A DNA stretch of 64,000 nt, taken from positions 1-64,000 of the forward strand of contig NZ_SJZJ01000008.1 of assembly GCF_004337475.1 (NCBI RefSeq), in the 5' to 3' direction. Source of the DNA: Nocardioides jejuensis (GTDB lineage: Bacteria > Actinomycetota > Actinomycetes > Propionibacteriales > Nocardioidaceae). Under the pieces are notes generated by a model. The model searched no databases and had not been told where the DNA came from. It worked only from the letters and a program-made list of their open reading frames with translations. Numbering within the stretch: position 1 is the first letter of the stretch; the number at the start of each line of letters is the position of its first letter. Both the position numbers and the translations under genes were made by a program. Shown here in pieces: positions 55,057 to 63,077 of this stretch.

Positions 55057-55716
55057 TCAGCGCCGACCGGCGATGCCGTCGTACATCACGCGCTGGATGG
55101 CGAGGCGGAGCTTGTGCTGGTCGATCCCGGGATCGTGGAGAGCGGCCAGGACCGACGACATGATCATGCCGTTGATCGCACGCGCGGTGTTGTCGACGTC
55201 GAGGTCTTCGGGGAGGTAGCCCTCCTGCACTCCGTGCCCGACGTACGCCGCGGTGAGGCTGGTCGCCAGCGCGTAGAAGTCGAGGATGCGCTGGCTCATC
55301 TCCTTGTCGATGCCCGGCGCCTCGAGCAGCAGCATGCGGGGGACGCGCGGGTCCTCGCCGAAGACGTCGGCCAGAGCAATGCCGATCCGGACCGTCTGGG
55401 CGCGGTACTCCTCGAGTGAGTGCGGCGCATCGGGGGCGTTCTCCGCGGTGAGGGTCGCGACGAGGCGCTCGATCAGGTCGGTGATGACGTGCTCGACGAT
55501 GTCCCGCTTGTTGGCGAAGTAGCGGTAGAAGGTGCCGTGCCCGATGCCGAGTCGTGCGGCGATGTCGGCGATGCCGGTCGCGTGGTAGCCGGCCTCGGCG
55601 AAGCAGTCGAACGCTGCGTCGATGATCTCGCGGCGCAGCTCGGCCTTGCGTCGCTCGACGCGGCTCAGCGGGGCGATCTCCTCGGCGGTCACGTGCCGGA
55701 GTCTATTGCCTGACAC
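55057..55716 (-). CDS. TetR family regulator divergent from the BVMO operon
   Basis: A 219-residue TetR-type protein. The HTH at about 28-72 contains EIIDAAFDCFAEAGYHATGI and RLGIGHGTFYRYFANKRDIV. The start is given at a GTG (55716); a second GTG eight codons later (55692) is possible, and neither has a clear ribosome site. Divergent TetR and monooxygenase genes recall the ethR-ethA pair of mycobacteria. Candidate direct-repeat sites lie in the 56-base intergenic gap. Confidence 0.82.
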   Translation of the reverse strand: MSGNRLRHVTAEEIAPLSRVERRKAELRREIIDAAFDCFAEAGYHATGIADIAARLGIGHGTFYRYFANKRDIVEHVITDLIERLVATLTAENAPDAPHSLEEYRAQTVRIGIALADVFGEDPRVPRMLLLEAPGIDKEMSQRILDFYALATSLTAAYVGHGVQEGYLPEDLDVDNTARAINGMIMSSVLAALHDPGIDQHKLRLAIQRVMYDGIAGRR

Positions 55717-55726
55717 CAGAAAATGA

Positions 55727-55760
55727 CATACCGTTCCGGCACTGACGTTTCATTCCGTTC
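55727..55760. promoter_or_regulatory. Direct-repeat operator candidates between TetR and BVMO genes
   Basis: CATACCGTTC (55727-55736) and CATTCCGTTC (55751-55760) match in nine of ten positions and lie 24 bases apart, about two helical turns, filling the short divergent promoter region. They could be half-sites bound by the TetR regulator. Confidence 0.4.
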
Positions 55761-55772
55761 TGAGGAGTTTCC

Positions 55773-57254
55773 ATGCGCAGCCACCACGACGCGATCATCG
55801 TCGGTGCCGGATTCGGCGGCATGGGTGCCGCGATCCAGCTCAAGCGCCTCGGCTACGACGACCTGCTGATCCTCGAGCGCGAGGACGACCTCGGCGGCAC
55901 CTGGCACGTGAACCGCTACCCGGGCCTGGCCGTCGACATCCCGTCGGCGACGTACTCCTACTCCTTTGAGCCCAACCCGTACTGGTCGCGCCTCTACGCC
56001 CCCGGCGCCGAGCTCAAGAAGTACGCCGAGCACGTCGCCGACACCTACGACCTGCGCCGCCACATGCGCTTCGGCACGGTCGTCGAGGGGGCGCGCTGGG
56101 ACGAGGAGGCGAAGCTGTGGCGGGTGACGCTCGCCGGTGGCGAGACGGTGTCGGCGGTCTACCTGCTGACCGCCACGGGCTTCCTGTCGCAGCCGAAGAT
56201 GCCTGACATCCCGGGCATCGACACCTTCCAGGGCAAGGTCATCCACACCACCGCCTGGGACGACTCCTACGACCTCGCAGGCAAGCGCGCCGCGATCATC
56301 GGCACCGGCGCGACTGCCGTCCAGCTGATCCCGGAGCTCGCCAAGCAGGTCGCCGACCTGACCGTCTACCAGCGCACGCCGATCTGGGTCACCGCGAAGC
56401 CCGACTTCGACGTCCCGAAGGCCGTGCAGACGCTGTTCGCGCGGCTGCCGCTCACGCAGAAGGTTGCCCGCTTCGGCGGCTCCTCGATCCTCGAGGTGCT
56501 GATGGTCGCGGGTGTGCTGAAGTACAAGGAGTTCCGCCCCTTCGGCAAGGTCGCGGAGCGCGTCGCCAAGGCTCACCTGCGCCGTCAGGTGAAGGACCCC
56601 GAGACCCGCGCGAAGCTCACGCCCGACTACACCTTCGGCTGCAAGCGCCCGACGTTCTCCAACACCTTCTACCCGACGTTCAACAAGCCGCACGTGCACC
56701 TGGAGACGACCTCGATCGCGTCCATCGACGAGACCGGGATCGTGACCTCCGACGGCAACCGCACCGACATCGACGTGCTCGTCCTGGCGACCGGCTTCAA
56801 CCTCTGGGACGTCAACTTCCCCGCGATCGAGATCATCGGCCGCGACGGCAAGAACCTCGGGAAGTGGTGGCGCGAGACGCGCTTCCAGGCCTACGAGGGC
56901 ATCACCATGCCGGGCTTCCCGAACCTCTTCTCGCTCAACAGCCCCTACTCCTACAGCGGCCTGTCGTACTTCACGACGATCGAGTCGCAGATGAAGCACA
57001 TGGACCGGCTCGTGACCGAGATGCAGAAGAAGGGGGCGACCGTCGTCGAGATCAGCGAGGCAGCCAACCAGCGCTTCCTGGACCGGATGACCGCCAACCT
57101 CGAGGACTCGGTCTTCCTGCTCGGCTCGTGCGCGTCAGCCAACAGCTACTACTTCAACCAGCACGGCGAGGCGACGCTGCTGCGGCCCACCTCGACGCTC
57201 GGTGCCTTCCGCGAGGCCGGCCGCTTCCCGCTCACGGACTACACCTATGCCTGA
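55773..57254 (+). CDS. Flavin-containing Baeyer-Villiger-type monooxygenase 1
   Basis: A 493-residue class B flavoprotein. FAD motif GAGFGG at residues 11-16, the type I BVMO fingerprint FQGKVIHTTAWD (Phe152, Gly154, His158, Trp162, Asp163) and the NADPH motif GTGATA at 177-182 are all present. It should insert an oxygen beside a ketone carbonyl to give an ester. TGAGGAG precedes the ATG. It leads a four-gene operon with a patatin-like hydrolase, a second BVMO and an SDR, a set resembling the M. tuberculosis mymA (BVMO)-lipR-SDR arrangement. Substrate not known. Confidence 0.9.
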   Translation: MRSHHDAIIVGAGFGGMGAAIQLKRLGYDDLLILEREDDLGGTWHVNRYPGLAVDIPSATYSYSFEPNPYWSRLYAPGAELKKYAEHVADTYDLRRHMRFGTVVEGARWDEEAKLWRVTLAGGETVSAVYLLTATGFLSQPKMPDIPGIDTFQGKVIHTTAWDDSYDLAGKRAAIIGTGATAVQLIPELAKQVADLTVYQRTPIWVTAKPDFDVPKAVQTLFARLPLTQKVARFGGSSILEVLMVAGVLKYKEFRPFGKVAERVAKAHLRRQVKDPETRAKLTPDYTFGCKRPTFSNTFYPTFNKPHVHLETTSIASIDETGIVTSDGNRTDIDVLVLATGFNLWDVNFPAIEIIGRDGKNLGKWWRETRFQAYEGITMPGFPNLFSLNSPYSYSGLSYFTTIESQMKHMDRLVTEMQKKGATVVEISEAANQRFLDRMTANLEDSVFLLGSCASANSYYFNQHGEATLLRPTSTLGAFREAGRFPLTDYTYA

Positions 57255-58185
57255 TTCCCGTACGCCGCGGCGCGGTGTCGTCTTCGGCTGCGGCGGCACG
57301 CTCGGCTTCGCGTGGAGCGCGGTTGCGCTGGCCGAGATCGAGCGCGCCCTCGACTGGGACGTGCGGACCGCGGAGGTGCTCATCGGCACGTCGGCGGGAT
57401 CGGAGATGGTCGCCGCGCTGGGGGCAGGACGGTCGTCCGCGCAGGTGCTGGCGGCCCTCGACGGAGAGCCCGCCGCCGACCCGGTGCTCGCCGCCCACCT
57501 GGCGATCCACCCGGGCATGGTGCCGCCCACGCCGGTGCCCGCGCTGCCGCACCCGCGTGCGGTCGCGGCCGGCCTGCGCCGCGGCGATGCGCTCGCTGCG
57601 CTCTCCGGTCTGGCCCCGCGGGGTCGGGGCGACGCGACCTGGCTGCGTGACTTCGGCGACGAGCTCGCCGGCCCGGACGGGTGGGTCGCCCACCCGGCGA
57701 CCTGGCTGGTCGCGGCCGACGTCCGCACCGGTCAGCGCGTCGCCTTCGGGTCCCCGGGTGCGCCGCGGGCCACGCTCGGGCAGGCGATCGCCGCGAGCTG
57801 GGGCATCCCCGGCTGGTTCCCGCCGGTCGCCATCGACGGGCGCCGCTACATCGACGGTGGAGCCATCTCGACGGGCTCCGCCGACCTCCTCGCTCCGCTG
57901 CAGCTCGACGAGGTCGTGGTGATCGCGCCGATGACCACGCAGGGCGGGCTGCCGGCACGCGGGCTCGACCGTGCCGAGCGCCTCCTCCGCTCCGCCATGA
58001 CGAAGGTGCTGGACCGCGAGGTCGCACTGCTCCGGGAGCAGGGCGTCCGCGTCATCCGGATCGAGCCCGGCGCCGCCGAGCTGGCCGCGATGGGGCCGAA
58101 CTTCATGGACCTCCGCCGTCGACCGGCGACCCTGGATGCGGCCCGCCATGCCGTTCCCGCCACCATCGAGAGGGCTCTCGCATGA
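57247..58185 (+). CDS. Patatin-like phospholipase/esterase
   Basis: A 312-residue patatin-fold hydrolase. The oxyanion loop is GCGGTLGFAW (14-23), the nucleophile is Ser49 in GTSAG, and the dyad Asp203 is in YIDGGA. The ATG overlaps the BVMO stop by eight bases, and its own stop overlaps the next BVMO start. Patatins hydrolyse phospholipid or ester bonds. Placed between two Baeyer-Villiger enzymes, it is a good candidate for cleaving the ester they make, a job usually done by an alpha/beta-hydrolase. Confidence 0.88.
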   Translation: MPDSRTPRRGVVFGCGGTLGFAWSAVALAEIERALDWDVRTAEVLIGTSAGSEMVAALGAGRSSAQVLAALDGEPAADPVLAAHLAIHPGMVPPTPVPALPHPRAVAAGLRRGDALAALSGLAPRGRGDATWLRDFGDELAGPDGWVAHPATWLVAADVRTGQRVAFGSPGAPRATLGQAIAASWGIPGWFPPVAIDGRRYIDGGAISTGSADLLAPLQLDEVVVIAPMTTQGGLPARGLDRAERLLRSAMTKVLDREVALLREQGVRVIRIEPGAAELAAMGPNFMDLRRRPATLDAARHAVPATIERALA

Positions 58186-59648
58186 CCCACCACGACGTCG
58201 TCATCGTCGGCGCCGGCATCTCCGGCATCTGTGCCGCGATCAAGCTGCGCGAGGCCGGCATCACCGATGTCGTCGTCCTCGAGAAGGGCGAGACGTTCGG
58301 CGGCACGTGGCGCGCCAACACCTACCCCGGCTGCGCGTGCGACGTGCCCTCGCGCCTCTACTCGTTCAGCTTTGCGCAGCGGACCGACTGGTCGCGCGTC
58401 TACGCCGGCCAGGCCGAGATCCTCGCGTACGTCGACGGGGTGGCCCGCGAGCACGGCGTCGACCGCGTGACCCGGTTCGGCGTACGCATGGACAGCGCGC
58501 GCTGGGACGGCGACACCTGGCAGCTCGAGACCAGTGACGGGCCGCTCAGCGCGCGCTTCCTGATCTCGGCGGCAGGTCCGTGGGATGCGCCGAACATCCC
58601 CGACATCCCCGGCCTGGCCGACTTCCCGGGGGCGGTCTTCCACTCGGCGCAGTGGGACCACGACTACGACCTCGCCGGCAAGCGCGTCGCCGTGATCGGC
58701 ACCGGGGCCTCGGCGGTCCAGTTCGTGCCGGAGATCCAGCCGCACGTCGCCCGGCTCGCACTGTTCCAGCGCACCGCCCACTGGGTGCTGCCGAAGGCCG
58801 ACCACGCCGTGCCCGGGATCGAGCAGCTCGCCCTGCGCCGGGTGCCGTTCCTCAGTCGTGGCATGAAGGGTGCCGAGTACGCCGCCATGGAGCTCCTCGG
58901 ACGCGGCTTCCGTCGTCCGAAGCCGGTCATGGTCGCGGTGCAGAAGGTGGCAGAGGCCTACCTCCGCGCCGTCGTCCGCGACCCGGCCCTGCGCGCGAAG
59001 CTGACGCCCGGCTACACCATCGGCTGCAAGCGGATCCTCTTCTCCAACAACTGGTTCCCGGCCCTGCAGCAGCCCAACGTCGACGTGCTCTCCACCGGCG
59101 TTCGCGAGGTGCGCGGCAGCGTCGTGGTCGGGGCCGACGGCAGCGAGGCCGAGGTCGACGCCGTCATCCTCGGCACCGGCTTCCACATCCTCGACATGCC
59201 CGTCGCCGACCACGTGCACGGTGCCGACGGCCGGTCGCTGGCCGACGTCTGGGCCGGCTCTCCGGAGGCCTATCTCGGCACCGTCGTCCCCGGCTTCCCC
59301 AACGCGTTCATCCTGCTGGGACCGTCGCTGGGCACCGGCCACACCAGTGCCTTCCAGATCGTCGAGGCGGCGACGGCGTACGTCGTCCAGGCGATCACGC
59401 ACGCCCACGCGGACGGCGCCACGCTCGACGTCCGGCCCGACATCCTCCGGGCGTACGTCGACGAGGTGCAGGACGAGCTCGAGCTCACCGCCTACAACCA
59501 GGCCCAGTGCAACAGCTACTACCGCGACGTCAACGGCCGCAACAGCTTCGCGTGGCCGTGGTCCAGCGGCGCGCTGGTGCGCCGCTTCCGCCGCTTCGAC
59601 CCCACCGTCTTCACCGTCACCCATGTCTCCGAGGAGATCTCCGCATGA
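58182..59648 (+). CDS. Flavin-containing Baeyer-Villiger-type monooxygenase 2
   Basis: A 488-residue class B monooxygenase, related to but clearly different from the first. FAD motif GAGISG (residues 10-15), fingerprint FPGAVFHSAQWD (Phe148, Gly150, His154, Trp158, Asp159), NADPH motif GTGASA (173-178). The C-terminal CNSYYRDVNGRNSFAWPWSS is typical of cyclohexanone/steroid-type BVMOs. It overlaps the patatin and SDR genes by four bases each. Two BVMOs in one operon suggest two substrate sizes or two successive oxidations. Confidence 0.9.
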   Translation: MTHHDVVIVGAGISGICAAIKLREAGITDVVVLEKGETFGGTWRANTYPGCACDVPSRLYSFSFAQRTDWSRVYAGQAEILAYVDGVAREHGVDRVTRFGVRMDSARWDGDTWQLETSDGPLSARFLISAAGPWDAPNIPDIPGLADFPGAVFHSAQWDHDYDLAGKRVAVIGTGASAVQFVPEIQPHVARLALFQRTAHWVLPKADHAVPGIEQLALRRVPFLSRGMKGAEYAAMELLGRGFRRPKPVMVAVQKVAEAYLRAVVRDPALRAKLTPGYTIGCKRILFSNNWFPALQQPNVDVLSTGVREVRGSVVVGADGSEAEVDAVILGTGFHILDMPVADHVHGADGRSLADVWAGSPEAYLGTVVPGFPNAFILLGPSLGTGHTSAFQIVEAATAYVVQAITHAHADGATLDVRPDILRAYVDEVQDELELTAYNQAQCNSYYRDVNGRNSFAWPWSSGALVRRFRRFDPTVFTVTHVSEEISA

Positions 59649-60478
59649 GCTATCCGTCCATCAACCTCTCCGGCGCCGTCGTCGCCATCACCGGCGGCGC
59701 GCAGGGCATCGGTCGTGCGACCGCCGAGCTTTTCATCAAGCGCGGCGCGACCGTCGCCATCGGCGACCTCGACCACGCCCTCGCCACGAAGACGGCCCAG
59801 GAGATCCGGGCGCACGCCTGGCCGCTCGACGTGAGTGACGCTGCGGCGTACGAGGGATTCGTCGCCGCTGTCACGGCCGAGCTCGGCCCCATCGACGTCC
59901 TGGTCAACAACGCCGGCCTGATGCCCAACGGCGGCTTCCTCGACCTGTCGCCCGCGACCGACCGGCTGCAGTTCGACGTCAACGTCTTCGGCGTCATCAA
60001 CGGCATGCGCGCGGTGCTGCCGTCGATGCTCGAGCGCAGCCGCGGTCACGTCGTCAACGTCGCCTCGCTGGCCGGGAAGTTCCCGGTGCCGGGCCTGGCC
60101 GTCTACAACGCGACCAAGTTCGCCGTCGTCGGCCTCACCGCTGCCACCCGTCTGGAGTACGCCGGCTCCGGTGTCTCGATCACTGCCGTGCTGCCGTCGG
60201 CGGTCGACACCGCGCTGGCGTCCGGCCTCGACATGCGGCCGATCCCGAAGGTGCAGCCGGGCGACATCGCCCGCGCCATCGTCGACTCCGTGGCCAACCG
60301 CAAGGCCGAGATCGCCGTCCCGTCGTACGTCGGCGGGCTGGCGAACGTCGCCGCGATCACGCCGGAGCCGGTGCTCAACACGGTCCGTCGGCTGGTCAAG
60401 GGCGACCGGGCGCTGAAGGGCGACACCCCCGAGCGGATGGCGTACCGCAAGCGCCTGGAGGAGCAGGCCGGGAAGTGA
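59645..60478 (+). CDS. Short-chain dehydrogenase/reductase
   Basis: A 277-residue classical SDR. The cofactor loop is TGGAQGIGRA (residues 16-25), NNAG lies near 88, the catalytic Ser is in NVASLAG and the Tyr/Lys in YNATK. The Asp of GDLD after strand 2 favours NAD(H). It ends the BVMO operon, overlapping the upstream stop by four bases. Oxidation of an alcohol to the ketone used by the BVMOs is the natural role, as with SDRs in mymA-type operons. Confidence 0.88.
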   Translation: MSYPSINLSGAVVAITGGAQGIGRATAELFIKRGATVAIGDLDHALATKTAQEIRAHAWPLDVSDAAAYEGFVAAVTAELGPIDVLVNNAGLMPNGGFLDLSPATDRLQFDVNVFGVINGMRAVLPSMLERSRGHVVNVASLAGKFPVPGLAVYNATKFAVVGLTAATRLEYAGSGVSITAVLPSAVDTALASGLDMRPIPKVQPGDIARAIVDSVANRKAEIAVPSYVGGLANVAAITPEPVLNTVRRLVKGDRALKGDTPERMAYRKRLEEQAGK

Positions 60479-60484
60479 CCGGGG

Positions 60485-60688
60485 TCAGGGAGTCGTGACC
60501 AGGTCGGTCTGCCGGACCTCGACGACCTGCGTCGACGGCGTGGCCGGCGCGGGCGCCGCGAAGCCGTAGAGGTCGGTCGCGACCGAGAGCGTGACGTGAC
60601 CGGCCAGGAAGGCGAGGGTCACGACGACCGCCTTCGCCACGGCGAAGGCCATCGACTGCGCGAGGGAGCGCGGGCCACGGAAGATCAC
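60485..60688 (-). CDS. Small single-pass membrane protein
   Basis: A 67-residue protein starting at GTG. One hydrophobic helix (about residues 10-35, SMAFAVAKAVVVTLAFLAGH) is followed by an Ala/Pro-rich tail. I recognise no family, and no ribosome site is visible. The clean hydrophobic profile and the six-base gap from the converging SDR stop support a real gene, but it could be chance. Confidence 0.4.
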   Translation of the reverse strand: MIFRGPRSLAQSMAFAVAKAVVVTLAFLAGHVTLSVATDLYGFAAPAPATPSTQVVEVRQTDLVTTP

Positions 60689-60781
60689 GCTGGGTCAACG
60701 CGCGGGCGGGCGTTTGGCTACTCAGGTCTCCTGAGATGCTGGTCACCTGTCAAGAAACCCGTCCGGCCCTAGACTCCGCGG

Positions 60782-61654
60782 GTGAGCACGAACGCCTGGT
60801 TCCAGAGCCCCGACGACGCCGCGAAGCGGCTGGACGCCGTCGGCTACCTGACCGACACCCCGACCGCCACGACGGCGTACCTGACCGGTGCGCTGGAGAA
60901 GCCGCTGCTGCTCGAGGGCCCTGCCGGTGTCGGCAAGACCGAGCTGGCCAAGGCGGTGGCGCGCGCGACGGGCGCCGAGCTGATCCGCCTGCAGTGCTAC
61001 GAGGGCCTCGACGAGGCGCGTGCGCTGTACGAGTGGAACTACAAGAAGCAGCTGCTGCGCATCCAGGCGACCGACACGTCGCAGGACTGGGAGCAGACCC
61101 ACGACGACATCTTCACCGACGAGTTCCTGCTGACCCGTCCGCTGCTCACCGCCATCCGGCGTACGGAGCCGACGGTGCTGCTCATCGACGAGGTCGACAA
61201 GACCGACGTCGAGGTCGAGGGCCTGCTGCTCGAGATCCTGTCGGACTTCCAGGTGACCATTCCCGAGATGGGCACGGTCGAGGCGGTCCGCCGCCCGTTC
61301 GTCATCCTCACCTCGAACGCCTCCCGCGAGCTCTCCGAGGCCGTCAAGCGCCGCTGCCTCTACCTGCACCTCGACTACCCCGATTCGAAGCGCGAGAAGG
61401 AGATCGTCCTCTCGCAGGTCCCCGGCATCTCGGACCGCCTCGCCGGCCAGCTCGTCGACACCATCGGCCGGATGCGCGACCTCGAGCTGAAGAAGTCGCC
61501 GTCGATCGCCGAGTCGGTCGACTGGGCCCGCACGCTCGTCGCGCTGCAGATCGGCAAGCTCGACGACGCCGCGATCACCCGCACCCTTGGCGTCGTCCTC
61601 AAGCACCGCTCCGACCAGGACCGCGCCGTGCGCGAGCTCAAGCTGGGACGCTGA
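60782..61654 (+). CDS. MoxR/CoxD-type AAA+ ATPase
   Basis: A 290-residue AAA+ ATPase of the MoxR superfamily. Walker A is GPAGVGKTEL near residues 46-55, Walker B is VLLIDEVDK near 131-139, and the sensor-1 stretch is VILTSNASRELSEAVKRRC. MoxR proteins act as chaperones for cofactor insertion or complex assembly with a VWA-domain partner, encoded here two bases downstream. GTG start. The CoxD-like sequence points to metalloenzyme maturation, but no such enzyme lies in the window after it. Confidence 0.9.
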   Translation: MSTNAWFQSPDDAAKRLDAVGYLTDTPTATTAYLTGALEKPLLLEGPAGVGKTELAKAVARATGAELIRLQCYEGLDEARALYEWNYKKQLLRIQATDTSQDWEQTHDDIFTDEFLLTRPLLTAIRRTEPTVLLIDEVDKTDVEVEGLLLEILSDFQVTIPEMGTVEAVRRPFVILTSNASRELSEAVKRRCLYLHLDYPDSKREKEIVLSQVPGISDRLAGQLVDTIGRMRDLELKKSPSIAESVDWARTLVALQIGKLDDAAITRTLGVVLKHRSDQDRAVRELKLGR

Positions 61655-61656
61655 GC

Positions 61657-63072
61657 ATGCTCCTCGACCGGCACATCGGCTTCGTCGAGGCGCTGCGCGC
61701 GGCCGGCCTGACCGTCAGCCTGGCCGAGGACATCGACGCCGCGCGGGCCCTCGGCCACGTCCAGCTCGACGACCGCGAGACCGTCCGGGCGGTGTACGCC
61801 GCGACGCTCTGCAAGCGGGACGGCCACCGGCCCGGCTTCGACGCACTCTTCGACCTGTGGTTCCCCGCCCTCGTGGGCGACGGCCGCATGGGCGGCGGCA
61901 TCGGCGCCGGTGCCACCGAGGGCTACGAGCTGGCAACCAAGGAGGGCGACAACGAGCTCGCCCAGGAGATGCTCGACGACGGCCCGCAGGCCCTCGAGGA
62001 CTTCCGCGAGGAGCTGGGTGCCGCGCTGCAGTCCGACGACCGGCAGCGGATGGCCGAGCTCGCGATCTTCGGTGTCGGCCAGTTCGGTGCGCTGCCGGGG
62101 CAGGGCCCCGGTCGCTCGACGTGGAGCTCCTACACGGCGATGAAGCGGATCCGGCCCGAGGACCTTGCCTTCCGGATCATGCAGGGTCTCGAGGCGCAGG
62201 GCTACGGCGAGGAGGAGGCCCGCGCGGTCGCCACCCGCCGGATCGGCACCTTCGTCGGCCTCGCGGAGGCGGATGCCACCCGGCGCATCGCGCAGGAGAA
62301 GGGCGTCGAGCAGATCCAGGAGATCGTCGTCCGTCCCACGCTCGACCGCCTCGACTTCCTCTCGATGCGGCGCGCGGACGTCGAGGAGCTGCGTCGCCAG
62401 ATCTATCCGCTGGCACGTCGGCTCGCGACGCGGCTCACGCAGGAGCACCACGCCCGCCGACGCGGGCCGCTCGACTTCCGGCGTACGGTCCGGGCCTCGA
62501 TCGCCACCGGCGGCGTACCGCTGGAGACCCACCACAAGCCGAAGCGGCCGCACAAGACCGAGCTCGTCGTCCTCTGCGACGTCTCCGGCTCCGTTGCGAA
62601 CTTCGCGTCGTTCACGTTGCTGCTGGTCTTCGCGCTGCGCGAGCAGTTCGGCAAGGTCCGGGCGTTCACGTTCGTCGACGACGTCACCGAGGTGACCGAC
62701 CAGTTCGTGCCCGGCGGCGACCTCGTCGACATCATGACCGGCCTCGTCGAGCAGTCAGCCCACGCTGCCCGCTTCGGGCGGACCAACTACGGCCGCGCGT
62801 TCTCCCGGTTCGTCGAGAACTACCCCGACGCGCTGGGACCCAAGACGTCGTTCCTCGTCCTGGGTGACGCGCGCTCCAACTACTCCGACCTGCAGCTGGA
62901 TTCGCTGCGGACCATCGTCGAGCGGTCCCGGAAGCAGTGGTGGCTCAACCCCGAGGTGCGCCGCAACTGGGACACCGGTGACTCGGTGGCGACCCGCTAC
63001 AACGACCTGGTCCCGATGGTGGAGTGCCGGAACCTCACGCAGCTGTCGGAGTTCGTGCACGACATCCTCTGA
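61657..63072 (+). CDS. VWA domain protein (CoxE-like), MoxR partner
   Basis: A 471-residue protein. A helical N-terminal half (GFVEALRAAGLTVSLAEDID and onward) precedes a C-terminal von Willebrand A domain whose metal site begins CDVSGSVANFASF near residue 307, with a later LGDARSNYSD. This is the CoxE/YeaD-type partner of MoxR ATPases; together they remodel a client protein. The ATG is two bases past the ATPase stop. No signal peptide or membrane span, so the pair acts in the cytoplasm. The client is unknown. Confidence 0.88.
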   Translation: MLLDRHIGFVEALRAAGLTVSLAEDIDAARALGHVQLDDRETVRAVYAATLCKRDGHRPGFDALFDLWFPALVGDGRMGGGIGAGATEGYELATKEGDNELAQEMLDDGPQALEDFREELGAALQSDDRQRMAELAIFGVGQFGALPGQGPGRSTWSSYTAMKRIRPEDLAFRIMQGLEAQGYGEEEARAVATRRIGTFVGLAEADATRRIAQEKGVEQIQEIVVRPTLDRLDFLSMRRADVEELRRQIYPLARRLATRLTQEHHARRRGPLDFRRTVRASIATGGVPLETHHKPKRPHKTELVVLCDVSGSVANFASFTLLLVFALREQFGKVRAFTFVDDVTEVTDQFVPGGDLVDIMTGLVEQSAHAARFGRTNYGRAFSRFVENYPDALGPKTSFLVLGDARSNYSDLQLDSLRTIVERSRKQWWLNPEVRRNWDTGDSVATRYNDLVPMVECRNLTQLSEFVHDIL

Positions 63073-63077
63073 CGCGG

